Assembly: GCA_002633025.1 (NCBI GenBank)
Contig: NMRB01002427.1
Span: 17,741-81,740, forward strand
Reading direction: 5' to 3'
DNA from: Notospermus geniculatus
Lineage: Eukaryota; Nemertea; Pilidiophora; Heteronemertea; Lineidae
Length of the DNA: 64,000 nucleotides
Positions 43,824-54,720 of this stretch are shown here, piece after piece (the stretch's first letter is position 1; every line of letters begins with the position of its first letter). The position numbers and the translations under genes were made by a program. The notes beneath the pieces are model-generated. The model saw only the letters and a program-made list of their open reading frames with translations, had not been told where the DNA came from and made no database searches.

Positions 43824-44800
43824 AAGGTTATAGAACTTTCTCAATTGCCACAGTGGCGTCAGCTCTTCCACACGCATGAACGGTACCCAAATCTCTTGGT
43901 CCAACCTGTGCTGGGATATGGCGAGTCGCACCATATGATGGTTGGAGACCGACCATGAAGTCAGGATGACCTCGATCACTCGTACCAGATGTACAAGCGT
44001 ATCTTGGAAATATGGGGCGAGGTCGACTGAGTTGAACCGAATCTCAATATGATCACTTCTTAGCGTACGAAAATTCGTGAGATGTACTGCTACTGTACAT
44101 GTACTATGAATACATTTTGCACTTATGAATACATTTCACACTTATTTGAATTTTTCATGCCATAATTTTCCTCTATATTTCCTGGTTTGAAGTAATTGTT
44201 GATGACTGCCAAGATATTCAGTGCTTCTCTGTCCGTCAGTGAGGCATACCCTCCACGGAGGTACCGAGGTACCGTGGGGAAGTTTAGGAGATCCATGGCA
44301 AGCTGTTGATAGTGCCTTTTGTATGACGTATGGCGTATGGCGTTCTGTGAAGAATCCTTTATGATGCGATGGCCGTGGTGCCATCCATTCCATGGGTTTG
44401 TGCCATTTGGCATGAGAGCAGTTTTTTCCTGCCAAGTTGGTTTGCAGTCTCGCAAGCCAAAACCAGCCCTCTCTTGTCATCTGTAATACTCGAAAAGGCC
44501 TTGCTTCGGCTCTATCAGCCTGGACGTCGACCACTGTCAATTGGCCTGAATCCAGGGAGTGCCTCTGACACAGCCTTTGATTGTTTTCCATTGATATTTC
44601 GTTAATGGTGATAACCTTGTCTGTTGTTTCATTCATCTTCCCCTCCAAGACACTGTGCAACTTATCTTGTTTCTCCTCATCTAGGGATGTCCTTCAACAG
44701 AGTATCAATAGTATCAGCAAAGCTGACCGCTATTCCCAAAACCTCTTCCTGTGCCTTTCTCGACTCAGCTGGTCCAATATATCCAAATAGGCTAGAGTCT
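43824..44800 (-). other. Probable degraded coding remnants, unassigned
   Basis: Overlapping minus-strand frames of 110 and 172 codons (44123-44455 and 44142-44660) look protein-like in patches, with no domain recognised. They may be decayed parts of the neighbouring Gypsy or zinc-finger element. Confidence 0.3.
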
Positions 44801-44809
44801 GTTGTTTCT

Positions 44810-45690
44810 ATCCCTCATTTGGTGAGACAAATAACAAAGAGTGGCGTTTGGTATTCTTTTCTGGGCTTCTTGGCGTAGATTGCAGCGTCCATCTCCAGCT
44901 GGTCCGGGGGCTTCCCTGCGACGAAAGACAAGGGTGTCACAATTTCTCACCCAAGCATGAGACGAGGTGGTGCAAAACCGCTCGACTCCTTCACACTGGT
45001 GTTGTATGCAAACTGCACTACAGGCAAATACTTAACCCAGTCTCTCTAATGCCAGGACCATGGGATCCCAAACCGAGTAATGAACAGTCCTACCAACACC
45101 TGCACCACGACTAAGGCTTGCTGGCAGGGAAGCGGGTACAACTCGACCCACTTCGTGAAATAGTCTTACAAAACAAGTATTACCTTATACAGTCTCCACA
45201 TAACGGAAACGGCCCATAATGTCCACTCCAACTCTGTCCAAAGGTCTACACTCATCCATATATTGCAATGGAGCCGGCCTGCGAGGCTGTGGACTGTGTC
45301 GACATTCACTGTTTGGCACTTCCAGATCTGCTCCCTTACAAAGTCATGCAGCCACCCCGGGGAAATAGTAGGTCTCCCTTATCCGCTTCACCGTCTTTCA
45401 TACATCAAAGCAGGGTGTCCTGCTGTCACATATGAATGAGCTGAATGGAAAATGTCTAATTTGTTATCATCAGGCACCACCTAACGGAGCTCAAATCCAT
45501 CCCTGCCTACCAATTCACATGCTTCATGCAGTCCTGGCCTATTCACCATCCTAAACGTAAACGAACCAAGAAATTCCAACAACCGGGCGACTTGGCCTTC
45601 TGGTTCCTTCAAATTAACCCTTTCGGGACGGATCTCGCCGTTTGGCGAGATTGGCCTGTACCACACACCCTTGCGCATTCAAACTGGCAT
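44810..45690 (-). pseudogene. Ty3/Gypsy RNase H-integrase remnant
   Basis: Read on the minus strand from about 45690: an RNase H-end-like stretch (LLEFLGSFTFRMVNRPGLHE), a zinc-finger-like region with HPAL, the RAPLQYMDECRPLDRVGVDI-like start of the integrase core near 45220-45270 in a shifting frame, YFTKWVELYPLPCQQA near 45125-45175 and QFAYNTSVKESSGFAP near 44965-45020. These are typical, ordered Gypsy landmarks, but many stops and frameshifts separate them. No LTRs were identified. Confidence 0.75.
45601..45680. repeat. Short dispersed inverted-repeat text
   Basis: ttaaccctttcgggacggat followed by ctcgccgtttggcgagatt contains a small hairpin (atctcgcc/ggcgagat). Such text may be a fragment of an interspersed repeat. 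Confidence 0.35.
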
Positions 45691-45939
45691 AGAATCGTAA
45701 CCAGTGGACCGATCCGCGTTCTCTTTGCTGATTTTTTAATGCGAGACTACCCCCCCCCCTCAATGCGCGATTTTGCTCCGTTTGAAGAAACCTGGCTAAA
45801 ATTGCGTTTTAAAGCTTCTCCCGGGGACTAGACTAGCAGACTCCAAAGTGCAAATCTGACATGTTGTGACAAAATGGCCATATCTCCGGAACGGAAGCAG
45901 CTACGACGACGCGACTGGCGCCAAAAGAAAGAGGAGAAA

Positions 45940-46240
45940 NNNNNNNNNNNNNNNNNNNNNNNNNNNNNNNNNNNNNNNNNNNNNNNNNNNNNNNNNNNNN
46001 NNNNNNNNNNNNNNNNNNNNNNNNNNNNNNNNNNNNNNNNNNNNNNNNNNNNNNNNNNNNNNNNNNNNNNNNNNNNNNNNNNNNNNNNNNNNNNNNNNNN
46101 NNNNNNNNNNNNNNNNNNNNNNNNNNNNNNNNNNNNNNNNNNNNNNNNNNNNNNNNNNNNNNNNNNNNNNNNNNNNNNNNNNNNNNNNNNNNNNNNNNNN
46201 NNNNNNNNNNNNNNNNNNNNNNNNNNNNNNNNNNNNNNNN
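45940..46240. other. Assembly gap (301 N)
   Basis: Run of unknown bases. The right border falls inside a tandem repeat, a common cause of assembly breaks. Confidence 0.99.
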
Positions 46241-46358
46241 AAAAAAGACACTGGTAAAAAAGTCACTGGAAAAAAAGACACTGGAAAAAATGTCACCGGA
46301 AATATAGACACTGGAAAAAAAGTCAATGGAAAAATAGACACTGGGTAAAAAGAGTCAC
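46241..46358 (+). repeat. 17-bp tandem repeat, left arm
   Basis: Units like gacactggaaaaaa and gtcactggaaaaaa repeat directly after the gap. The same repeat occurs in opposite orientation at 46914-47060, so the two arrays can pair as a long stem. The array probably continues into the gap. Confidence 0.9.
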
Positions 46359-46913
46359 TTCTCACAAAACCATCACTCATTGTTGCAATTGCATGTTGAG
46401 GAAATGGACAATTCAGGCAAGATTTTCCCCATTAACCCCCACCCCCATATGAGCAATATGACGAGAGGGCTAAGTTGGGGAAGAAGGATGACTGCCTCTG
46501 CCTGAGGCAATTTAATCCAAGAATTTCGACATTGAAACCTATGAACTACATTTAAGTTATTGGAAACATGAGGGATTTTGCACTCAAAATGTCAGATAGT
46601 TTCAGATTGCTCTACTTTTATTGCGCTCCAATGCTTACAGGCCACTTGTTTCAGTGGTGATCACAGCTTTGGATGGGAAACCACCTGCAGGATGGAGTAA
46701 CTATACGAAGGCAATCACACTTGACAATGACCCACAATTCAGAGGGTACACAACTCTTAAGGTCCACCATAGTCCGTAATCCCACTTAAGTCTGATATTT
46801 TTGCTCAGCTGATTTAAGCCCAAACTGAAAAAAACTGTGTCATATTTCAGCTTGACACAACATATCCAATCCACCTATAGTGCTAACAGTACAATCTCAG
46901 GAATCTCGAGTAC
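46359..46913. other. Spacer between the inverted tandem arrays
   Basis: No coding region recognised. Confidence 0.4.
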
Positions 46914-47060
46914 CAGTGTCTATTTTTCCAGTGACATTTTTTCCAGTGTCTATTTTTCAAGTGACTTTTTTACCAGTGTCTTTATTTCCAGTGTCTTTTT
47001 TACTGTGTCTTTTTTTCCGGTGTCTTTTTTTCCAGTGTCTTTTTTACCGTCTACCGTTTT
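46914..47060 (-). repeat. 17-bp tandem repeat, right arm (inverted)
   Basis: Units ttttttccagtgtc and ttttttccagtgac, the reverse complement of the 46241 array. It abuts the truncated helicase end of Helitron copy 1. Confidence 0.9.
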
Positions 47061-48130
47061 GCCGGTGCCGCCGCTGCCATTAAGGCAAAATATCTTGCTT
47101 TCCCATTACTGTCGACTGCTGTGACAGTCATGATCAAGTCGAAGGCATGATTTTTTTCCGTATTGAGGGTACCGATAAGTTGAGGAGTAAATTGCTGCAG
47201 GAGTGTTGTGTTGAAGTTGGTTTCCTCTGCTATCAGTTTTCTTGTTGTCGATTGTGTTGATGAGGTTTGCGTTGGGAGCAGGAAGGTTGAAATCTTTGGT
47301 TAAAGTCTAAGTTCTCTCTCTGCAGTATCTCTTGAATGTGAAGGAGTAGGCCTACTTCATTTTTCGTGTAGGTTGCTGGGAGTTACTGCTTTGTCGCGGT
47401 GCATTAAGTCACGGCACAGTTCAAGTTTCCATTCCATCCAGAATTCGAGGTGATTGGATGGACGACAGTACATGAGTAGTGTTGTGGAGAAGTTTCTGAG
47501 TTGATCTCCAAATCGAATTGTGCTTGCCTCTGTCATGGCAAGATGAATTTCCTTGTCGTCTGTTATCAAGCCGAATTGAAGGCAGGCTTCCTGGAACGTG
47601 GTGCATTGTACTCCATTGGCAGTGCGTAGGTCTTAGGTGGTATAGTTCAGATTGATGCGGATTGGGCATATTGTTGGTTAGTATGCGGCCAACACTGGAA
47701 ATGTGTTGACTTGTTGGCCACGTTTGCGTTGCTGCCACTGCTTGGTGCGTGCATTCCATGTGAAGTAGTGGGGGATGTTGGGGTATAAGATATTGCGTGC
47801 CTCTTCGTCATTGGTGTTCGTAGCGAAGAAGGCTGTGAGTTTGGTAGTGGGCCCTCCTTTGTTCACCGTTGCGGCAGCTTCCTCTGGTTCGAAAATGACT
47901 GTCTGCTGATCAGGCAAGTGGTACAGTAGTTTTTCCTCTGGTGGGTACTTGTCCTGCTTGTAGTGAATTGGGAAATTGCAGATTTTCCACAGAGCTTCAA
48001 TGGCAGAGATGTAGCGTACATTTAAGTAGCTCTCAACTTCATCTAGTACTGCAACTGGTGTGCCACCTGCTGTAAGGGAAAATATGATTCTGTCCTGGCC
48101 TTTTGTGATGTACTTAGTATTTTACTGCTT
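47061..48130 (-). pseudogene. Helitron-like protein fragment, copy 1
   Basis: On the minus strand, starting near 48130: TKYITKGQDRIIFSL-like text, EVESYLNVRYISAIEALWKI, HLPDQQTVIFEPEEAAATVN, PHYFTWNARTKQWQQRKRG, then FQEACLQFGLITDDKEIHLA and STTLLMYCRPSNHLEFWMEW. These blocks in this order match the region between the Rep endonuclease and the helicase in Helitron proteins. The frame is broken in several places (stops near 47690, 47640 and 47357). The segment ends in a scrambled version of the helicase P-loop region at about 47070. Neither Rep catalytic motifs nor a complete helicase are present. Confidence 0.85.
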
Positions 48131-48661
48131 GAACTGAGTGGACGACTTCGACATTGACGTGGGCAGAGTATCGATTCTGGTCTGAAGATTTGTTGGCATT
48201 GGTTGTCGTTTCCTTTGCTGTTGAAGTATGTTTCTGGTTGACCTTTCCGTCGATATGCTCAGATGTGGTGGGCTTGGGGTCAGTGTCGTCAAAAGTGATG
48301 CCAAACAACAGAATATCAGAGATGTCGCTTCTTCGCAGTTGTTACCTTCCACATAAAGTTGAATTACTTCAGCAAAGACTGTGTTTTGACCAAGTCCTCT
48401 TTGTCGTAGTTGGCATCGTTGTCCAGTACTTGATTGTTCTTTTGAAGCTTGTTCCAGGGTCTGTTGTGCTATCTGTAGGAGATTTTGAAGGACAGGAATT
48501 GATTTGACGTACTTTTCAAGGTCACTGAGTTCAAAGTTCAGAATTTTGCCTTTTGGTTGCAGTGAAGCATTGAAGATTTGTTTGGGTCGGTTACCTAGCT
48601 TCTCCAGAGTTGCTTCTGAAAATAAAATATGATGCTTACTTAACACTGTGTAAAGTTCCAT
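48122..48661 (-). pseudogene. Helitron-associated coiled-coil exon region, copy 1
   Basis: Behind a good acceptor (attttattttcag near 48620) a frame reads EATLEKLGNRPKQIFNASLQ, a NFELSDLEKYVKS segment, then VLQNLLQIAQQTLEQASKEQ and VEGNNCEEA. The same pieces occur at 63429-63560 and 60500-60900. It appears to be the N-terminal, helical part of the same element as the Helitron fragment next to it. Part of the DLEKY exon is also found in the 'agctcac' repeats. Confidence 0.6.
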
Positions 48662-48779
48662 TCATGACTTTGATAATGAATGATAAACCTGTACATATTC
48701 TCACATTTAACGGAAATATAAATTTACCATATAAATCAAAATAGGGCCCAATGATGCTCCATCTGGTATTGTTGGTCCT

Positions 48780-49130
48780 GCTTCTTTCTGTGTTTTCTGC
48801 TGTTCTCTGTTTTTTTTCGAGATGCCTCCCTGACGTATCAACAAGACGCCTGTTTGTCACCCTAATCATCTCTCTGGTTAATGCAAATTCTCGCTTGCCC
48901 ATCCACTGCAGGTAGTTAATTGGGGCATCCTCTTCTTTTCTGGTAAGACTCGCCTCTGGGCCTGATTTGCTCCGCAATTCGATATTCCCATTTACCCTAC
49001 CTGATGCAGTCTTTCTGGGGACTCCATACTCTTCTGCTGCTGCTGTGATTGACTCAAATTTCCCTCAAGAAAATATTTGTAGGTAGCTTCTGCAGCTCCC
49101 CCACTCATACTGCTTCGTCTTAGACGGCAT
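48780..49130 (-). pseudogene. psq/CENP-B-type DNA-binding domain (pogo-like transposase N-terminus), copy 1
   Basis: From about 49130 on the minus strand: MPSKTKQYEWG, a stop, then ESITAAAEEYGVPRKTASGR followed by VNGNIEL, which fits an HTH_psq domain (AAxxYGVPxxT). Then comes SKSGPEASLTRKEEDAPINY, LQWMGKREFALTREMIRVTN and RRLVDTSGR, which fits the second, CENP-B-type helix-turn-helix. Compared with the copy at 63700-64000, the WFARFYKKHP recognition part is deleted here. No DDE domain follows. Confidence 0.75.
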
Positions 49131-49156
49131 ACTCGTGGTTGAAAATAAAATAAAAA

Positions 49157-49841
49157 TCACAATGTAAATGAGAGGTATGAAATTGCTGTGACATATAACT
49201 TTTGGTGTTGATGAATGCTTTGGATGAGGTCCTGGTGGACGGCGCTTCCACCATCATCTTCAGGGGTTTGTGTTTCCCTTCCCTTCTTTGAACGCGCAAA
49301 CACTATCGTAGTCAGTAATGTGCGCAGCGTGTCTCTAATTTCTGCCTCCGAACATGGTCCCCTGTGGGTTAGGACACGTACCTGATCACAACATCTCCCA
49401 AGTTTGCTGAGGCATGAAGGAAAACTCTCTGCCTCTGCCTCCTCAAACAGGGCGGTCCATATGGCATTGGTCATGCTATCCCACAAGTGTAGATGACACT
49501 TGAGACCGACTTTCAACTGAGTCAGTGGCCTCATTCTCGAGAAGTATAATTCGGGTCTGGCTCAGCTGTCCACAAGGTCTATGTTACTTGGATTTGGACA
49601 CATAACTATTGAACCTCGATGACACTGTGATACATCTGTTGGAGTGTTTCCGCTCATGTAGCATATCAGGACTTCTGAGCATGATCTCCATAAAATCCCC
49701 ATCCTCCTCTGGTCTAAAAAAACATTCGGAGAACATGTTATCTCTGACAGAACATAAAACATGCTGGCAAGGAAGGCACTGCACAGCTTTGTTGGAAGGT
49801 GTCCTAAGACAACAAATGCATGAGACTGGCAAACAAAACAA
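49157..49841 (-). pseudogene. RING-like fragment and adjoining frame, copy 1
   Basis: Minus-strand text from 49841 reads CICCLRTPSNKAVQCLPCQH then VLCSVRDNMFSECFF, a partial RING pattern (C-x2-C ... C-x2-C-x-H-x2-C), followed by an acidic stretch (EEDGDFMEIMLRSPDMLHER). A second frame (49157-49534) begins MRPLTQLKVGLKCHLHLWDS and carries several Cys. Similar blocks recur at 51340-51700 and 51778-52010. The parent gene is not recognised; it may belong to the surrounding mobile element. Confidence 0.5.
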
Positions 49842-50817
49842 AAAAAGATGTAAGAAAATTGATTGATGGTTTTAGATGTCTAGGAATTTTGAGAGGAAAT
49901 TGTTAGGTTAGAGGAATCTTGCTAACACCACTCATAGCACAGTGCTCTTGAATTTGACCAGGGGTGCCACACCTATCCTTGAAGAACAGGTTGCATATGG
50001 AGCGTGTGAACACTTGGGTTGAAAACTCCGATCTTTCGGTGATGCTGGTGATGGATGCACTGGACATTGTTCTCTTCTTCCCACTCCTTCAATCTTTTAT
50101 CCGCTGCTGTGGTTATTCCTACAATCGTGTGCAACGAGCAGTGAATTGTGTGGAATCAGTGAAATTCATTTTTTTCTTCCTCAGCCAGGAAACAAAGCCC
50201 AAAATCCTTAGAAAGTTCGACTCTATCACAACTGCAATAAAAATCACAAAAATATTACATTGATAAAAGGTGTGAGTTTTATTGAGCTATTACATAATTA
50301 CGATATTTTGAAATTTCCAACATTTTGATGCAGAAATATAACCAACAATTTTCATGTGGATCAAACTGTTAAAATTGGCCCAGTAGAATTTGTAATATTC
50401 AAAGTATCAGGTGTAGATGAACTAATGTCCATGAATGTACGGTTGATCACTTTCATAATCTCCCAGTCCACACAAGGCTCTTGTTGCTTCGAGTTGTTGT
50501 TCCTTTACCACGGATTCCATGTCTGTTGGATTCTGCCATGCACGCTTTCTTTACCATGTTTACAGTCGATTTTTTTAATTTTTTTAATTTTCGCATTGAT
50601 GGTCTCATTGTCATTTGTGGAAAAGGCCGTCTTTTCCACAAAAACGTCATTTCCACAAAAATTTCCAGAACCGGAATATTATGTATCAATCACAGGCAAC
50701 AGATTTGAAAATAGGCAAAATCTGTCTCAAAAAATGAAAAACTAGGACAATAACGTGGCAGGGACTTCTTGGATTAGCAAATCCTTGAGTACATAACTGG
50801 AGTTGACATCGCAACAG
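49842..50817. other. Unassigned stretch between duplicated RING-like blocks
   Basis: Short frames of uncertain value. tttttttaatttttttaatt near 50570-50590 is low-complexity. No motif. Confidence 0.3.
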
Positions 50818-51036
50818 TTATTTCTTCTTCTTTGTCACACGATTTTGGTTCCCTGTGGCTTGCTGCTTCCCACGACTGAAACAGTCCTTGCAAATGGGCT
50901 GCACCACGGCAAACTGCTGTTGGAGATTCTGGATAGCCGGGCCATTTTCCAGGTCCTCCTGTACTGGGTCCCATGCTTCCGCAAACGTCTGTGTGATAGG
51001 TGCAGAATGCAACTGCAGGTATTTGCTGTAGCTCAC
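50818..51036 (-). CDS. Unrecognised C-terminal exon-like frame
   Basis: A 72-codon minus-strand frame (SYSKYLQLHSAPITQTFAEA ... CKDCFSRGKQQATG ... VTKKKK) with protein-like composition and a lysine-rich end before the stop. Probably the last exon of an element gene. No family assigned. Confidence 0.3.
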   Translation of the reverse strand: MSYSKYLQLHSAPITQTFAEAWDPVQEDLENGPAIQNLQQQFAVVQPICKDCFSRGKQQATGNQNRVTKKKK

Positions 51037-51140
51037 AGCAGTTCGCTTTCGAATAATGAGTTGAAATCTATCTTGAGGTCATCAACGATGGAATCAGACG
51101 ATGTCCAAAACATCAGTACTTTGAGGTGTTTGGCACTTAG

Positions 51141-51700
51141 CTACATTAGATGTTGCTCGAAGAATCCTGCGACTCTGGTTTCCATGAAGAACAAGATTCT
51201 CCTCCCTTCTTCATCTTCACTACTCTCTTCATCACTTATCTTCGTGTACTCCACAACGAGAGTGGAATTTATTTTCTCTGCTGTAGATCGTAGAGTTTCA
51301 AACATGGTGGTACATATCATGGCAGGGGTCATGCTATCCCACTAAGTGGAGGTGGCACTTCAAACCGACGTTCAACTGAGTAAGAGGCCACACTCTCGAG
51401 AAGTATAATTCGAGTCTGCCTCAGCTGACCACAAGCTCTCTAACGTTACTTGGATTGGATTCGGAATACATAGCAATTAAACCTCGACAACACAGTGATG
51501 CATCTGTTGGAGTGTTTCCGCTCATGCAGGGTATCAAGACTTCTGAGCATCATCTCCATAAAATCCCCGTCTTCTTCTAGTAAATATTGTGAAAAAAAAC
51601 ATTCAGAGAACATGTTGTCTCTGAGAGAACATAGAACATGGTGGCAAGGGAGGCACTGCACAACTTTGTTGGGAAGTATCATAAGAGAACAAATGCATGT
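51141..51700 (-). pseudogene. RING-like fragment, copy 2 (with acidic frame)
   Basis: 51446-51690 reads NKVVQCLPCHHVLCSLRDNM then FSECFF, and 51330-51440 matches 49490-49560 (actctcgagaagtataattc). The 51141-51332 frame is acidic (KISDEESSEDEEGRR). Overall about 80-85 percent like copy 1, so this is a segmental duplication within the element. Confidence 0.5.
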
Positions 51701-51777
51701 GAGATTGGCAAACTGACTTTTTTGGAGTCAAATGATACTCCAACAGCAATATTCTTTAGCCAACTTTGGGGACAGCA

Positions 51778-52040
51778 TTAATTGAACCTCGACGACACAG
51801 TGATGCATCTGTTGGAGTGTTTCTGCTCATGCAGCATATCAGGACTTTTGAGCATCCTCTCCATAAAATCGCCGTCCTCCTCTAGTACATATTGTAAAAA
51901 ATCATTCAGAGAACACGTTGTCTCCGACAGAACACGATGGAACATGCTGGCGAGAGAGGCACTGCACAACTTTGTTGGGAGGTATCCAAAATGAAGAAAG
52001 GCAGGTGTAGGGTGGAGTGGGGGAACGACACTCATGATTC
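51778..52040 (-). pseudogene. RING-like fragment, copy 3
   Basis: The same stretch again (SNRCITVSSRFN and EEDGDFMERMLKSPDMLHEQ), with the Cys/His pattern partly lost. It lies head to tail with copy 2 and is separated by about 90 bases. Confidence 0.55.
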
Positions 52041-52123
52041 TGCTGGTGCTGTTCAGAAGGCCGGTGTGTTTTCCTTTTTAGTTGGCCGTTTAGCTTGCAC
52101 CCTCCTAAAGTAATCTTCCGTGA

Positions 52124-52462
52124 TCATAAATCTGTACTCTCCCATGAAAACCTTTTCCCATCTCTGAGGTTTTGCTGGCTTTTCCATTTCGATAATTTTC
52201 TTGTATTGAGCGAATACCCATGAAAGGAACCCTTCTGTATGCTCAAGCCGATTTGAAAGTACACTGTCCAGTATGTTGGCTTTCTCCTCCTCATTCGCAT
52301 TGGCATGGTTGGTACAACTGACTCAACAATATCTCTTGTCACGAAAGGAAACTCATCAACCTCATCTTCTATGACATGACGAATCGGAATCTCAACTTGT
52401 GTGGTCTTGACTGGATCCGGCTTGTCTGATGGGCTTTTAGTTGACACTGTCACATGCTCCAT
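52124..52462 (-). CDS. Unrecognised 112-codon frame
   Basis: Acidic N-terminal half (KSPSDKPDPVKTTQVEIPIR, VIEDEVDEFPFVTRDIVES) and basic C-terminal half (RMRRRKPTYW ... SFHGYSLNTRKLSKWK). An acceptor-like ttcttcag precedes it near 52470. Composition suggests real coding, perhaps a regulatory exon of the nearby element. No known domain. Confidence 0.35.
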   Translation of the reverse strand: MEHVTVSTKSPSDKPDPVKTTQVEIPIRHVIEDEVDEFPFVTRDIVESVVPTMPMRMRRRKPTYWTVYFQIGLSIQKGSFHGYSLNTRKLSKWKSQQNLRDGKRFSWESTDL

Positions 52463-52890
52463 AAATGGGTCTGAAGAATTGAAATAGTTGAAGTAAAAAG
52501 TGTGGAGATAAAATATTTGAAAAAAATGTAACTTAGGCTGAAATTCTCATTATATATATTTTAATGTCCCATAGCGCTTTCATTCCTCTTGGAAATCTTC
52601 AGTGGGAATGAACACATATTATTTACATGAGATTACACATAACCTGTCGCAAAGCAGGTTCAGGCAAAATGTTCAAATAATACCAGGATTACAATTGGCC
52701 CTGATTTAAAAAGGGCTAATTATTGAAGCGAAGCTTATGGTAGGCAATGGGTCTGAAGTATAAAGTAAGGCATTGAAACAATCTTCCAGGACACGTACCT
52801 AACATCAATCATTAATGTTTGCTAAAATTGAAACTGAAGTTGAATGCAACTGTTCTGTAGCTCAATTTGAAGCGTATGATTCTCTCTTTT
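52463..52890. other. Non-coding stretch
   Basis: AT-rich, possibly intronic to neighbouring element exons. Confidence 0.3.
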
Positions 52891-52899
52891 TCGAAGTGA

Positions 52900-53420
52900 A
52901 CTTACCAACTTTCATTTCCAAAACAATACTCTAGCAGCATTGCATGTCCACTGTTGGTTATCAGATGGTGTGGATTTCCGGCAGAATTCGTACACCTCGG
53001 CTGGATGCTTCATCATGGCACCAAAGTTATGACAGTCCACTCGTAAACACTATAGACTTGCCTTGTGCGCTATGGACTGTGATGGCATAGGCAAGTTTTA
53101 GTGGCAGCTGTGTTCGGCAAGCAATGACACTTTTTCTTTTCTGGGGTCTTGGAGAATTGGTCTTTGAACAGACTTCAACAATTGAATCGTAGCATCAGAT
53201 GGCATACCATCACAAAGTTCATGAATGGCATTGAATTTAGAAAAGCTCAATTTAGTTCAGTTTGAAAAATTGGCCATTGAAGTCCACAGTGACATCTTTT
53301 TCAGACATATCCACCACTTTTCCCGTGGACCCACTGAATCCTAGCATCAGATGGCATACCATCACAAAGTTCATTGAATGGCATTAAAAAGCTCAATTTA
53401 GCCCATCAAATTCATCAGCA
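52900..53420 (-). pseudogene. PIF1-type helicase C-terminal fragment
   Basis: In minus-strand order: GKVVDMSEKDVTVDFNG near 53280-53340, then CRTQLPLKLAYAITVHSAQG (motif VI, usually LAxAxTIHKSQG) at about 53055-53115, then a tail HNFGAMMKHPAEVYEFCRK near 52960-53035. The blocks are separated by frame changes. A 70-base piece (cctagcatcagatggcatac) is duplicated at about 53190 and 53340. It probably belongs to Helitron copy 2, whose P-loop lies upstream at about 55545. Confidence 0.65.
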
Positions 53421-54331
53421 AGCAGTGGACGGTTTCATGGGAAAAACCGTCACGTGGTAATGTTCTTCAATGCCAATGGGAACAGATGCACCCACTGTAT
53501 ATATCACCTGAAGAACATGATGACAAAGATCAACAAAGAAAATGTGAAGAATGTTGATCTTGTAAATTCATGTGTTGGCACTAGTGACTCAATTGAACTG
53601 ACACAATGAAGTCATGAAGAAATTTCTGAAATCCTGAAGAGGACAATGCCTAATTAGGCATTAATGCACCACCAGATTTCTAAACGCTCCTTGAATCTCA
53701 AGTCAGGAATTGTGCAGGTGATGACAAAGATCAATGACACCGCCGTTGGGAAAAGTAATAGTATGTGCTCATCACTTTGGTCAAGATCGTCAAGATCGCC
53801 AGAAAGTTATGGCGGTCTAAGTTAAAGGAGTTCATCCTGAGCCATTGCACCATGAAATTGCTCAACATTAGTACGAAGCTTGCCAACTATGGGGCGACTA
53901 TTTTTTGAGACATTCAGTGCTTTCTGTATTCACATTAATGGAAATAACAATGAAATACTGAACACTACCTTGGAGTAGGGATAGCATACCACTGACAAAT
54001 TCACTCAGGCTCAGTGGCCTTCTCAGCCTCAGACCACACATTGACTGTCCCCACATCGTGGAGTAGTAGCAGCACCAATTGGAAGTTACTGACAGCAAAT
54101 ATGACCCTGGAACATTTCAATTTAACATTTGTCATTTGTTTTTCTGGTACGTTCACCCAGGTGAGCACATGGTCCATGGACCATTTCATTGTAGAGATAT
54201 CAGAAATTCATGTTACGAAATGTACACTTTTCACAGATAGTCAGTCCCGTAAGGGTTAAACAGCCATCGTGAGGAACCATCTCTTCATTCCCTCAATTCC
54301 AGATATCACAGTTCCGTTAAGTACTCGTTTT
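53421..54331. other. Unassigned, with a tail piece of the 'agctcac' repeat
   Basis: At 54155-54192 the text aggtgagcacatggtccatg then gaccatttcatt matches the end of repeat R1 (34806-34838). Otherwise no feature. Confidence 0.4.
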
Positions 54332-54600
54332 TCATTTGTTGACTCTTTCAAAGTGCTCACATATGATTACCCTTGAGTTCTTGTTCAAATAAAAATTGTT
54401 CTCTTCCTTTTCCACTCCAGTTGTCTTATCCCTGTCTACACTTTTTTCTCCGCTTTCCTTATTAATTTCTACCGTCAGTCTGGGTCTCTTTGCTAACGGT
54501 TCTGGGTCTTCTATTGTTACTTCCTCCAAATAGATAGGTACATCTTCGGGTATTTCTGCCTCTGCATCCTGGTTGATTGTGGATGTGAAGTCAGAAGTGT
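54332..54600 (-). CDS. Unrecognised acidic frame with basic cluster
   Basis: Minus-strand text DFTSTINQDAEAEIPEDVPI, YLEEVTIEDPEPLAKRPRLT and INKESGEKSVDRDKTTGVEK. AKRPRL resembles a monopartite nuclear localisation signal. An upstream stop lies near 54600. May be an exon of a transposon protein. Confidence 0.35.
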
Positions 54601-54720
54601 CTTGTCACTTGTCCACAACCCCGATCAAACCGTCCTCCCAAGTGCTCTGCCAGTCTACAAAACATCATAATTTGATATTCTCCAATACATATTCATATTC
54701 TCCACCAGGTGCCACCATCA

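Noticed and set aside
45866-46380. Frames of about 160 codons
   Set aside because: They run through the 301-base gap of Ns, so most residues are undefined; the rest is the 17-bp tandem repeat.
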